Assembly (NCBI RefSeq): GCF_000611645.1
Contig: NW_014013557.1
Span: 1 to 40,000, forward strand
Length of the DNA stretch: 40,000 nt
Source of the DNA: Monoraphidium neglectum
Lineage: Eukaryota > Chlorophyta > Chlorophyceae > Sphaeropleales > Selenastraceae
Direction of reading: 5' to 3'
Below are positions 12,250 to 22,662 of this stretch, piece by piece. Each line of letters opens with the position of its first letter. The stretch's first letter is position 1. Position numbers and translations under genes: made by a program. The notes under the pieces are model-generated. The model had not been told where the DNA came from. It searched no databases and worked only from the letters and a program-made list of their open reading frames with translations.

Positions 12250-13212
12250 ACTCAGGAGCGCAGGGTGTTCATGCGCATGCGCATGCATTTGAAGGGCTGT
12301 ACGCCCGGCAGCCTACCGGGCCACCGGCCTCACACCACTTGCCGTGGGCACTTGGCAGCACAGTGGGTCGCTCCCAGATGCAGAATGGGGTGCAGGGCGC
12401 TATCCCCAAGGGCCCACCAAGATAAAATCGTGCCCGCTTTCTGCCATCAACAGCCACATGTAATGTATGGTGGCGGATGCATTGGGCTACGTACATTGGG
12501 TACAAGGGCAGGTCGCACGGCGCACGCGGGGAAACAGGCCGTCTGTTGGCGGGTCTGTAGATGCGGGATATTGCGGACGAGGAAGTGCTTTTCAAGGTTT
12601 GAGGGGTAGCATCACGCCTGTGCTAGCCTAGGCGCCCACGGGATAGGGGTGCAGCAGCATTTGCGAGGTTGTGCAGTGGTGACGAGCAGGCGCGCAAGCA
12701 CGGCGGTGGGGGTCAGGGTTCAGGGACTGGGACGTTGTGGGACGTTGAGAAAGCAACAATTACACATTGCTCAGGGTTTCAACTCATCTCTTGCATAACG
12801 GCTCCCCCGGCGCCTTTGTGGTACCTCCACCCTCTGCATGCTTAGAAAACGTGCTGCATCTGCGACAAGCCGCAGAGATGCGCCTAGCTGCTTACAGCCG
12901 CCGGCAATTGGTTTGCAATTGTTGCACTCCAAGCACACCTGTTGTCATCAATCAGTACTTTGTGTGGGCATACTGACTACTTTTATAAAGCCACAGAAGA
13001 TTTGCAAAAGCTGATGTGGACATTTTTCCAATCTTTCGTCAATTGCTGAACGTTGTGCTGCCACTGGTGTGGTAGTGGCACTACCACTAGTACCTCCACA
13101 AATCCCTCCACAGAAGCGGGAAGTACAATTGCATTACTTTAGCCGTATGCATTCACATCTATAGGCATATTAAATCTCTGTGCACATGCAGTTTGATGCA
13201 AGTATGGCGCTG

Positions 13213-13217
13213 TTACA
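13213..13217 (-). terminator. TGTAA poly(A) signal of the ketolase gene
   Basis: TTACA on plus (TGTAA on minus), about 780 bases past the ketolase stop codon. I found no nearer copy in the sense direction, so a 3' UTR of about 0.8 kb is implied. Confidence 0.4.
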
Positions 13218-13995
13218 TGTCAGCTACTAGTAGGAAACGCATGAATCACAAACAAAACTGAGTGCATGGGTGCTGCCGCCGTCAGGTGGGCCTGGGCCTG
13301 ACAGCAACAGCTGGGTGTATGCAATGTGGGCAATAATGGAGCATGCAACTTTCAAGTCAGGCTAGTTGTGTGCATTTGCGTATCTGGAGCAAACACAACT
13401 CCTTGAATTTTATACAGTTGGGGAGGAGCGTGTCTGATACAGCCTCTTCCCATGCCCACCTTGCGGGGCAAGACGAAAAACAGCAGGGGAATCCACCAGG
13501 CCCAAACCCCTGCTTGCGCGCCTGGTCTCTTCAACTGCCACGTGTCATGCCGCCTGACCTGTTCAATCCACGGCTGCTGGACACAACGGCAACCCACCGA
13601 TGCGCGTTCTCTCGCATAATGGATGCAGCGAGAGTCGCTGCTGGCCACCTCAACCAACTCGGCGTCAGGAAAGACACGCAGCTGTCAAAGGTGGGGCCAG
13701 CTGAATGGCAGCCGTACCCCCTCAATCGACAAACGTGCAAGGCGCCCAAACAACAGCTAGGATGCGGTCGTGCCGAACACTCTTATGACCTGGTGTCACG
13801 CCGAGGTGCTGCTGCAATGGTCAAGACGGCCGACCTGTTGCCCATCCTCACTGTGCACCTTGCAGCACCACCTGTACCCGCCTTGCGCCAGCCACATGCA
13901 GCAAGCAAGGAGCGCAGGCATCTCCCAACTTAAGCACCGGCCTTAGTCTCACAGCCTCGTCAGTTCAAGGCGGGGCCGACCCTTCGCCGCACCGC

Positions 13996-16398
13996 CTACT
14001 CCCATAGCAGGCGCTGCTTGCCAGGCGGCTGCCGTGAGAACTTGCCCTCGGCTTCCAGGCGCCGAGTGATGCCCTTGCACACGTGCAGCTGCCACCAGGG
14101 GGCGTACGGCCACCTGAATACGTCATAAACCAAAAAATGACAGGCCGCACATTTGTGGGTCGTGTTGCGCAACACGAGAAAGGGGGGAAAGCCCGCGAGC
14201 CAACAAAAGGAGGCACAGGAGCCAACCACATGCCGCTGCTCGTTGTCCTCGTCATCACACCCTTTGGCCCCCCCACACACAAGAGTGATGCCTGCGCACA
14301 TGATGCCTCCGCCCGAAATACCAGCGCGCCGGCTGCCCGCCTGTGCAGTGCACCACCCCACCTGTGGTGCTCCCAGTGGTACCCAAACTGGTAGCACTGC
14401 AGGAAGCTGAGCAGCGGGTGCCCGTCGAACGAGTGGCTCTTCTGCCAGCCCATCTCCTCCTTGCCGTCGCGCGGCAGGTGGGGCAGGTAGGTCCCAAAGT
14501 AGAAGAGCCTGAAAGCGGCCAGGATGGGGGCGCCCGCCAGGTAAACGACCAGGTTCCAGTAGGTCACGCCCAGGGACTGGGAATTGGAACGGACAGGACA
14601 GGACGGGACAAGGTATGACTCGTTACGACGGGGATTTTAGGGAGACATGGGAGGGGTGGGCGATTGAGGTGGAGGGATGCACGCCCAGGGTCGGTGGAAG
14701 GGGGACGGGGGAATGGAGGGGGACAGGGAACAGGGGGACAGGGGCCGTGGGTCCCTGTGGCGCACCCCCTTGGGCTGGGGGGACAAGGGGAGGGGGGAGC
14801 GGTGCGAAGCAGAGGAGATGCAAATGTGCAAGAGATACGGTCGCTCGCAAAGCGGGGCAAGAGAACGCCTGCATGGGGATGCATGCGTGGAATGGAAAGG
14901 CCACACAGGTGTACCACGGAGGGGGCTCTATGCAGTGAAGCATTCGCGGCCGGCCGATTTAAGCCGCTGCCCGGCTGCTGTGATCCACAGCTCCTGTCCC
15001 CCACATAGCATCCCCCATGAGCGCCCTGGTGACGTTAGTGATGTCAACCACGTTGTGCTTAGAGAGTTGCGCTAGGGGGTTGCACAATAAACTGCCCGCA
15101 TGCTTGCTACAGCTACAGCTCAGGATCTAGGCTGATTGACTGTGTGAGCCCATAGGTGCAACCGTTCATTCATGTGTATGTGTGCCAGTGGGGTGGTAGC
15201 CCTTGAACCGCCCCCCTTGCAGATGCACCTCCCGGTTTCGAGATAACGGTAGGCTGCGAACTGTCGGTCATCTCCATCGCAATGGGTTGGAATGGCAAAC
15301 ACACATACGCAACCCAAATGTTCTGTTGTTGGCAGCAAATCACTCTTGACTGTCTTGGCATTTAGCCATTGCAAGGCTTGGTTAGAAGCCCCAGCTTCAC
15401 TGGGTGCAAGTCAATGGGATGTCCTAGTGATTCGGCCCGAGCGACCATGCGCGCAGCTAGTGAGTGCCCAAGACTATGCCCTTGGAACCCAGTTTCGGCA
15501 TCCCACGAGCATGCTGCCAGCTCGTAGGCGCCCAATCCACCCAACTTTCACAGCCAGGCCACCTCAACCACGCATGGAACCAGTGGGTCAAACGCTGGTC
15601 AACCCCCAAAGGGTTTGCTGGGGGTGCAGCACCTCAGCAGTTCACAGGGGCCTAGACACACCATACCCTGGCAGCCACCACATACTCATGCACCATTGTT
15701 GAGCCCACAGAGAGCACTGCCACTATCACCAATCACAGCCCATTTCGCAAGCAAGAAGGGCTGTTAGTTAAATTTTGCAGCGGGCGCTATGTTGATTTTG
15801 CAACCCCCTACGCAGAACGAGGTTGCCCTGCACCAACCGGGCCGCCACCCCAACCCCCTGAACCCAGCCCAATATGTCAACATAGTCGTACACCACGAGC
15901 CCCTCCCATCCCCCCTTCCCCTCCTGCACCTGCAGCAGCATGGTCCAAGCAAAGATTTTGGCAAACTGCAGGGGCGTGCTGTAGCCCAGCATGAACCTGT
16001 TGGTGGTCGTAGTGGTGATGGTGGCGGTGGTCGTATGGGAGGCGGTGGTGTGAGTCGTGGGAGAGGCGAAATGGATGCAGGGCAAGCAACATCATGGCGT
16101 CCATTGTGCAAGGCAGCCCTCTCACAAGCTTCTGCAGAGGCATGTTGCGTCGAAATCAGAAAGTGCCAAGCAGCTGCCGGCCACCCCATCCTGCAGCGGC
16201 TCTGCAAGTGGGCTCAGAACATGCGAGCGCGTGCACCCGCGCACCTGCAGAACCAGGGCAGCAGCGCGGAGTTGCCGCTGTGGAAGTCGGGGTCGTCGTG
16301 GGTGCCGGTGTAGCCGTGGTGCTCCCAGTGCTTCTTGTGGAGCATCCCATACTGGTGGGGTCAAGTATGCGCGCGGTTATGCATATGTGAGTGTGTGT

Positions 16399-16447
<49 letters not shown>

Positions 16448-17668
16448 CGCACGCGCGCGTCCGTGCGTGTGTGTGCGCACGCGAGTGTGTGCACGCATGC
16501 GCGTGTGTTGAGTGTGGTAGCGCCCTGGATGAGGGCTTGGCATTCTAAAGCTTTAGATGACCCTTCACTTTGCGAGTGGCAGCAAGGCCGCCATCAAACG
16601 CCATAAAAGCAGCTGGCCGGGAGTGAGTCTATACCACAGCAGGGTGCAGCAGCGGCGGCGGCGCGGCACAGGTGCACCAGCTCATACCCTGCAGACCTCC
16701 CACTGCTTCTGTTTAGACCTTGCCTCACCCCTAGCTGCAACCTGCCCCCGTCCCCAAGCCCTGGCGAGCGTGTGGCCCCTGCTCACGTCAAACCAGGCGT
16801 AGAGCGAAATGGCCAGCCACCCCACTGCATCGTTGAGGCGGCGCGACCTGAAGCACACAGTGCCGTGCATGGCGTCTGCAATGCGTACAGGGATGAGGTG
16901 GAGGCAACGATGCTGCGGTCGCCTCGCGGCTCGGCGAGGGTGACCTGCGATCCAATGCCTCGTAGAATGCTGCCAAACCACTCCACGGCCTGCTGCTGTA
17001 GCATGCCTTTCACAATTCAGATCCACAAGAACATGAACAAGAGTGTCACCCACGCAGCCAGCCGCCGCTCTGCCCATAACCCCAGCCTGTGCGCATCGTC
17101 ACCCCGTTTTTGCCGCGACCGTCACCGCTGCCACGCATGTAGCCCGCTTAACCACTCTCACCGTGGGTGGTGATGAACAGTCCTGCGCTGGCAAATTCAA
17201 GGCCAAAGAATGTCCCAACGATGTCCCACCACGGAGAGCGGCCGGGGCCGTCCAGCTTGATGCCCCACATGGCGTGTGAAAAGAGCAGCGCCCACGAGCC
17301 AATCACCGCGGCCGCCACGAGAAGGCCAGCCGCGTCACTGCGGGGCGGCCTACGGAAAGGGTGCGACGCATCAGATGTCTGCACAGCAGCGCGAGCAGAT
17401 GTGGGCGGGCCGGCTGCAACAAAAGGGCAGGATGCTGCGCACTCAGTGCGCGCAGCAATCACTCCTGATAGGCCGGTCTCTCCCACCAACAGGACGCTGC
17501 TGTTGCCCACCTGTACAGCATCTTTGCATGGTTGGAAGGGTCATCCTTCCTCTCATCTGGCATGGGGTACTGCTTCCCCCATGCCTCCAGCTGCGCGTCG
17601 TCGGCACTCGCAGCAGTGCGCTGCGTGGCCTGGTCCAGCGCTGCAGCGACGTCGGAGGCAACCGCCAT
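13996..17668 (-). CDS. BKT: Beta-carotene ketolase (CrtW/BKT type)
   Basis: Di-iron membrane oxygenase that adds 4-keto groups to beta-ionone rings, giving echinenone, canthaxanthin and, with a hydroxylase, astaxanthin. Exons from the 5' end: 17668-17511, 17349-17162, 16875-16787, 16351-16245, 15996-15930, 14576-14362, 14113-13996. They join in frame into about 313 codons, near the length of Haematococcus BKT and without the long tail of the Chlamydomonas enzyme. Histidine box 1 is HDAMHG, split by intron 2. Box 2 is HKKHWEHH at 16316-16339. Box 3 is HWEHHRWP, split by the last intron. Other family signs are LEAWGKQYPMP near the N terminus, GLFITTHDAMHG, FRLFYFGTYLPH and WPYAPWWQL. Odd: box 3 is preceded by CYQFGY, where bacterial CrtW and algal BKT have His instead of Gln. 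Several hydrophobic helices are present. The start is the first ATG of the first supported exon. Confidence 0.9.
16387..16510. repeat. (GT)n microsatellite in a BKT intron
   Basis: Long GT run followed by alternating GC/GT sequence, lying in intron 3 of the ketolase gene just upstream (in gene direction) of the exon with histidine box 2. On the gene strand it reads (CA)n. Confidence 0.92.
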
Positions 17669-18094
17669 GCCTACGGCTGCCCCAAGCGAGAACTAACGTA
17701 AATACGCCTTCTCAAGACACCGTAGGGCTGCCGCGCATCAACTTTAAGTTTCAGCACGGCGCGTGGTATGTGTGGCTCAAAGAGACCGCTGTACAGAGCC
17801 AGGACAATCTCTAAGAGCCCGAAGAATTCGTATGCGAAACGAGTAAGAGCGGGTTGATCGTTGAGCACTGATATCGACTCGTGCAGCAGGAGCACGCGTG
17901 GAGGGACGATCGCTTCACACCAGGGGGGGGGGGGGTAAAGGGAACGTCCTGAGAAGCGAGACACGTCACCTTCGTATGCATCAAAACCAAATGAACGCTA
18001 ACATGCCAAACAACAGGCGAGCCACAAGCTCGAGTGGTGCAGACGTTTGCCGGTGTGGGCGACCATGCAGCCGTCACTCACTCACTCACTTTCG
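17669..18094 (-). promoter_or_regulatory. Short gap: SET gene 3' end and BKT promoter
   Basis: Only 426 bases separate the stop of the minus-strand SET gene from the ketolase ATG, so the SET 3' UTR and the ketolase promoter and 5' UTR must share this space. I saw no TTACA (minus-strand TGTAA) here. A run of eleven or more G lies near 17925-17936. No light- or stress-response element could be identified. Confidence 0.4.
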
Positions 18095-19638
18095 TCAGCG
18101 GTGGACGCGCCGCAGCACCTCCAGGCCCGCCTCGATCAGCCGCTTGCGCTCCAGCCGATACCGCACGGCTGCTGCTGAGCGCCGTAGCTCGCCGCTGGAC
18201 GCGGCGGACGTGGCAGCAGCGGCGCGCTCTTCGATCGCACCTAGCGTTGCCAGGTCATGATTGACGCTCGTCTCAAATGAGGCCAGCTGCCGCAGCACGC
18301 ACGCCTTTCTGCCACGAAAGCCACAGGCGTTATCCAGAAACCGACTCAAACTCCCGGAGGTTCCGCCATCCCAGCCGTCGCGTCGACGACGCCACGGCCG
18401 CCTGCACCCGTTGCCCCTGCGCCTCCACAGCTGATGCTGCCCCCGGCCGTCCCTGCTGCGCCCCGACTGCACTTGCTGCTAACGCCGCCGATGCCCCTGC
18501 CGCCGCGATGGCGTCGCGGCTCATGCAGCAGCTGCATGCCATCCAGGTCCAGCCGGTCATATGGGTTCCTTCGCAGACAAAACCTGAGGGGCCACAGGTG
18601 GGAACCACCAGTGATTGATCAGAGTTCACACAGAAGCGTGGTTTGGGATTGCTGCAGAGAAGGTAAGAGTTTCTCAATTGGCTCGTGATAGCTTGATAAA
18701 TTGGCACCGCCCTTCAGTCTAGAAGAGCGCCCACCATACTGTTCCATCAATTTCCTGCGGGTGGGTGCGGACGGGCGGCACGCGCCATGCGCGGTGATCC
18801 ACTGCATAGGTTTATGAAGCATCACATGCTAGCAGACTCGGCACCGCACTCGCCAGGTGCTGCCGCAGGCCTGCAGCTGGTGATGAAAGCACGCAGGCGG
18901 CCAGGCTCCAGGGAGTCCCAGGCAGCAAGCAGCAACCGACCTGTTATCCTTCTCCCCTTAGTCGACAAACACCTTCTCCCCTGTGGAGCATAAACCTGGT
19001 CGCTCAGCAGCTCAAAGAAGCCCCCACTGCCGGCCCCATCCCCGCCGCCGCCGGCGTCGCCGCTGCTGCCGCCGTCCCTGGTGACCGTGTGGGCCAGCGC
19101 CGCAGGGGGGCGAGGGTTGGCCAGGTCCAGGAAGGGCACGGCCGCCTGCACCTCCTGCCCGTCCACCTGCGGTATGGATATTGAAGGGTGGCCAGCGGTG
19201 CCACTGCCTCCCAGACACATGAACGGGTGCTGAATCAGAGCAAGTAGGGGCCGCTATTGCCAGGTTGAGTGCGCCAGCCCCGGTTTGCGTGTGGCGACAG
19301 GACACTACGCCTGCATGCCCACCTGCCTGCAAGCCGAATGCCCTGCTCTCGTTCGAGGCCACAGCCCACAGCCAATCCTGGAGGGTGGGACGCCAGCGGC
19401 CGCAGCTGCCACCGAGGCTGGTGGTGCCTGTGCTGCTCTTGAAAAACCCCTCATAGGCGTGCAGCACGTGCCGCCGCCAGCTGCGCGCCGTGCTGGTCAG
19501 GGCCTCGTCCTGAAGGGAGAGCGGAGGCACCGGCAGACGCTGCCATGCTTGCCGGTGAAGCTGCGAGCCGATGACGGTGGTGGCTGCAGCACGCAGGTGG
19601 CCAGCAAAATTGCATGACAACTTGCAGGCCGAGTCCGC

Positions 19639-19684
<46 letters not shown>

Positions 19685-20459
19685 GGCATCGTGCGACGTG
19701 TGTGCGAGTGGCGGCAGGAGGCCTGCCCTGTATTTTTTAATGCGATATGCAAAGAAACATGTGGGCTGGTCCTGGGATAGCAGTCGGTCTCAACATGTGT
19801 CAGCTGCCCTTGAATTACTCACCTGCAGCTCCCCCAATTCGCCCTCCCCGAACAGCAGCAGCGACGTCTGCCGCTCCAGAGGCGGCAGCACCCTAGAATA
19901 CTGCCGCCAGAAGCGCCTCTCTTGCGACAGCGGCGTCAATGCCGGAGCCGCCGCCGCGCCGCCCGCGCCGGGCTTTGGCGCATCCGGCGTGCAGGCCTGC
20001 CAGCTGCAGCTCGCAGCCGGCGGACGCGTCCGACAGCAGCGGCCGCAGCGGCGGTGCCGCGCACGCGGCGGGGCTGCAACCGACGAGGGTGGCGCTCAGG
20101 GCCAGGCCGAGTGTCACGCGGATGATAGGGCGAGGACCGGGTGTCCGGCCTAGTGCTGCCTGCTGCTGTTGTCGCGCCAGCTGCTGCCCATCTAGTCTCG
20201 CAGACGCCAATGTGAACGGGTCGAGTTCTGCATTAAGTGGCCGGCTTACAAGTCCCAGTCCGAATTGAGTCTCCTCAACAGCAACTGTGTTGTGGATTTG
20301 GACATCAAATTCAAGAGCGAGACGCCGCAACAAGTCAAGCTGCGGCGCTGCAGCCGTGTCATGGACGGCGCTTGTATCGCCTGCGCTCGTGGCAATATAC
20401 AGCGCACATTGAACCTGGTGAGGGCTGCGGGCAACCCCCAACCGCCTGTTGATGAGCAT
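18095..20459 (-). CDS. SET-domain methyltransferase, Rubisco LSMT-like (possibly decayed)
   Basis: SET-domain proteins of this class methylate lysines of non-histone targets, in plants Rubisco large subunit or fructose-bisphosphate aldolase. Exon 1 is 20459-20250 (ends FGLGL before GTAAGC). Later coding pieces are IIRVTLGLALSA near 20130, FWRQYSRVLPPLERQTSLLLFGEGELGELQ split here only by description near 19905-19820, WRRHVLHAYEGFF and LQDWLWAVASNESRAFG near 19500-19335, EVQAAVPFLDLAN near 19160-19115, and a Rubisco-binding-like tail (RYRLERKRLIEAGLEVLRR) ending at 18095. The order is that of the family. The model does not close: frame changes occur near 19930-19990, 18936-18983 and around 18520. 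The usual NH of the SET signature reads NP at 19113-19115. Either several small indels are present or this is a young pseudogene. Confidence 0.62.
19640..19681. repeat. (CTG)14 tract in a SET gene intron
   Basis: Fourteen CTG units on plus, (CAG)n on the SET gene strand. The tract lies in the intron between the GELGELQ exon and the WRRHVLHAYEG exon. Confidence 0.92.
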
Positions 20460-20626
20460 ATGGATTGTCAGTACTGTAGTGGAGCTTGCAGATCAAACAT
20501 TCACCCTCGGGTATCGTAAGCTGATCACATGAACGACATTTTTTTCACAGCATCACTGCTATTATTGTCACAGTTTTTGACCCCCCTAATTAGTCATCTT
20601 GCGACCGGACAGCACCCTTGAACACA
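20460..20626. promoter_or_regulatory. Divergent promoter region, 167 bp
   Basis: The SET gene start (minus, 20459) and the most likely start of the membrane-protein gene (plus, 20627) face away from each other here. The stretch is AT-richer than its neighbours, with a poly-T run near 20540-20545 and the string CCCCCCTAATTAGTCATC near 20581-20598. Shared control of the two genes is an inference. Confidence 0.4.
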
Positions 20627-22662
20627 ATGCGGGCGCTCAAGCGCGGCTCGATGAGGCGCTATTATGATGCACCGGTCTCTTATGTTCACCAGGTGCGCTC
20701 GTTTGCAGCTGCATCCCACCTGGAACAATGCGCTGCTTTCGTCGCGCGCCGACTCGAGTGACAAGACGGTGCCTCACTGCGCCAGCGAGCAACCATACTG
20801 TCTTCTTTTGAGCCGCAGGCCTGGCGCATCAGTAGCCTTCGACGCCGCAGCTCTCCTGCGCGCGCGGCTGGGGACGGTTCGCCGCCCGCACAAAATGCAG
20901 CCACGCCGCCGACCGCAGACAGCTCGGCAGCAGCACCCGCGTCGCTGGCCGCAGACGGCACCCCTGCCCCTGCGCCAGCCTCCACCTCCTCCGATGTCGC
21001 GCGCCCTCACCGTTGGGTTCAAAGCGCTCGCTGGCGTGTCGATCGCATTCGGCGCGACAGCACTGGTGGCGGCCGAGCTGCTGCTGCAGGTGGTCGGCTG
21101 CGCCGGCGCAGCTGCGGCCGCGATGCCGCTGGAGGTCGTCTTGGCGCGAATCGCCGGCGGCACCATGGCCATATCCGCTGCCGACGAGTGGTCTCTGGCG
21201 GTGAGCACAGGTGCATTTAATTGCTCCATTCAGCGACGTTCCCTGGCGCTTGTGTGCGCCTTGGTGCACCCGGCAGGCGCACATGGCAGCTCCGAAGCGC
21301 CCGCGGACCCAGGTGATTACTTTCCGCAATTTGTGCCGCGCCCAGGACGCAGCCGCCAATGGGCGCCTGGGTTCCGCCACCTACCAGCAGCTGCGGGCCG
21401 CTGTATTGGCCAAGATTGTGACATACCTGCTCGCATCCGTCCTGGTGAGGGACTCGGGTGAGAGTGGGTTAAGTGGCAGGCAAGCCCACCAGCCGGCTGA
21501 CTGCGACTGGCCGCGCCATTACAGCGGCACACATTAGCGGTTGCGGCGGCGCGCGCCAGGCGCTCGGCGATCGCATCGCAAGCTCAGAGGCCCTGCAAGC
21601 AACCCGCCTCAAAAACAACAGCGCGCGCCGCCTCGTCGCCCTGCGCACGAGCCGCCCGTCCCAAGCAGGCGAGCGACGTGTGGAGCGTCCCCCTGATCCT
21701 GTTGTACCCCACGGCCCCCCGGGCTCCCTGGTGATCGCGGGGCTGGGGCTGAAGCAGTCGGGCGCCACGGCCGGAGCGTTGGCGGACGGCTTATTGGCGC
21801 CGCCCAAGACTGCTGCGGGGTTGACGTACCTCATCGTTGCGCTGCTGGTGCGCGTCCGCATTCGTACGCGCCCTCTGCAGCGATGACAGCACGCCCTTGA
21901 TGCGCCGCCGGCCCAAGCTCACTGCACCAACGACGCTTCAGCCCTCTGCTTAGGAACGCAGGCGGGCGTCTGTGTCGGGAGCGGCGTTCCGTCGCGAGTT
22001 TCCAACCAGATGCCCCCCGACCCACCTCCAATCCCCATCTGACCGCCCCACCCTGCAGTGTGCCACCACCTTTGCAGCCTGCTAGGCGCCGGAGCAGCTG
22101 TTCATCGCCCCCGTCACCCCGCTGGCCCAGCTGCTCAAGCACACCTGGGCGCCCGGCTTCCTGCTGGCCGGCGGCGCGAGCCTCATGCTCAGAGACGCTG
22201 CGGACAGGGGCCGGCTGGGGGCCGCAACCTTCAAGCGGTGCGAGCTCCGCGCCGTGGGCTGGGTTTCCCCCCTCTTGACTCGCCTACCTTGCCGCTTGTG
22301 ACCCTCTGCGTGTGCGCCTTGCGGGGACCATGGCTTGCTGGCTGCCGCCCTGCCTGTGGGACGCCCTCGCTCCGCGGCCCGACAAAGCCGCTGTGCGCAA
22401 CCGCCTCCTTCATCCACACATCAAATCTCAACCCCCATCTCTACCGCCTCATCACCCAACCAATTATTCTTCATTCTACCAGGCTGAACCTGGGCCTGGC
22501 CGTGACCGAGGCCGTCTACCGCCCGACCTATGGCACGGCCATCCTGGCCGGCCTCGCGGCAGGCAGCGCGGGCGCGCGCCCGCGGCCAGCAACCTGGCCG
22601 GGTCGGTGGGCATCGCCGGCTTCACTCTTTATCAGTACTTGACTGCCAAGAAGAATAAATAG
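20627..22662 (+). CDS. Multi-pass membrane protein with repeated module, unknown function
   Basis: I do not recognise the family. A likely first exon is 20627-20692, joining at 20819 to a Ser/Ala/Pro-rich stretch like a transit peptide (PAQNAATPPTADSSAAAP). Hydrophobic exons follow: up to 21200 (FKALAGVSIAFGATALVAAELLLQ split in two helices), 21346-21444, a piece ending near 21848 (SLVIAGLGLKQSG, LTYLIVALL), about 22085-22241 (LFIAPVTPLAQLLKHTW, LLAGGASLML) and from 22484 to the stop (TLYQYLTAKKNK). A module with DAA-x(2)-GRLG-x-AT-x(3)-L occurs twice, at 21346-21394 and near 22195-22240. The frame must change near 20997-21003, at the C run 21715-21720 and near 22566-22586. An alternative start at 20664 reads straight into the first helix but gives an atypical N terminus. 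TGTAA follows at 22901-22905. Confidence 0.55.

Larger units (their letters stand above)
11040..13995. other. Intergenic region with facing 3' UTRs
   Basis: Convergent genes flank this stretch: BOU ends at 11039 on plus and the ketolase at 13996 on minus. Both 3' UTRs lie here. Candidate poly(A) signals are TGTAA at 11696-11700 and 11745-11749 (plus) and 13213-13217 (minus). A 196-codon plus-strand open frame at 13343-13933 matches nothing I know and overlaps the ketolase 3' UTR, so I do not call it a gene. The part 12700-13330 is AT-richer. I see no transposon protein. Confidence 0.5.

Noticed and set aside
13343..13933. A 196-codon plus-strand open frame
   Set aside because: No recognisable domain, atypical composition, and it lies antisense in the likely 3' UTR of the ketolase gene.
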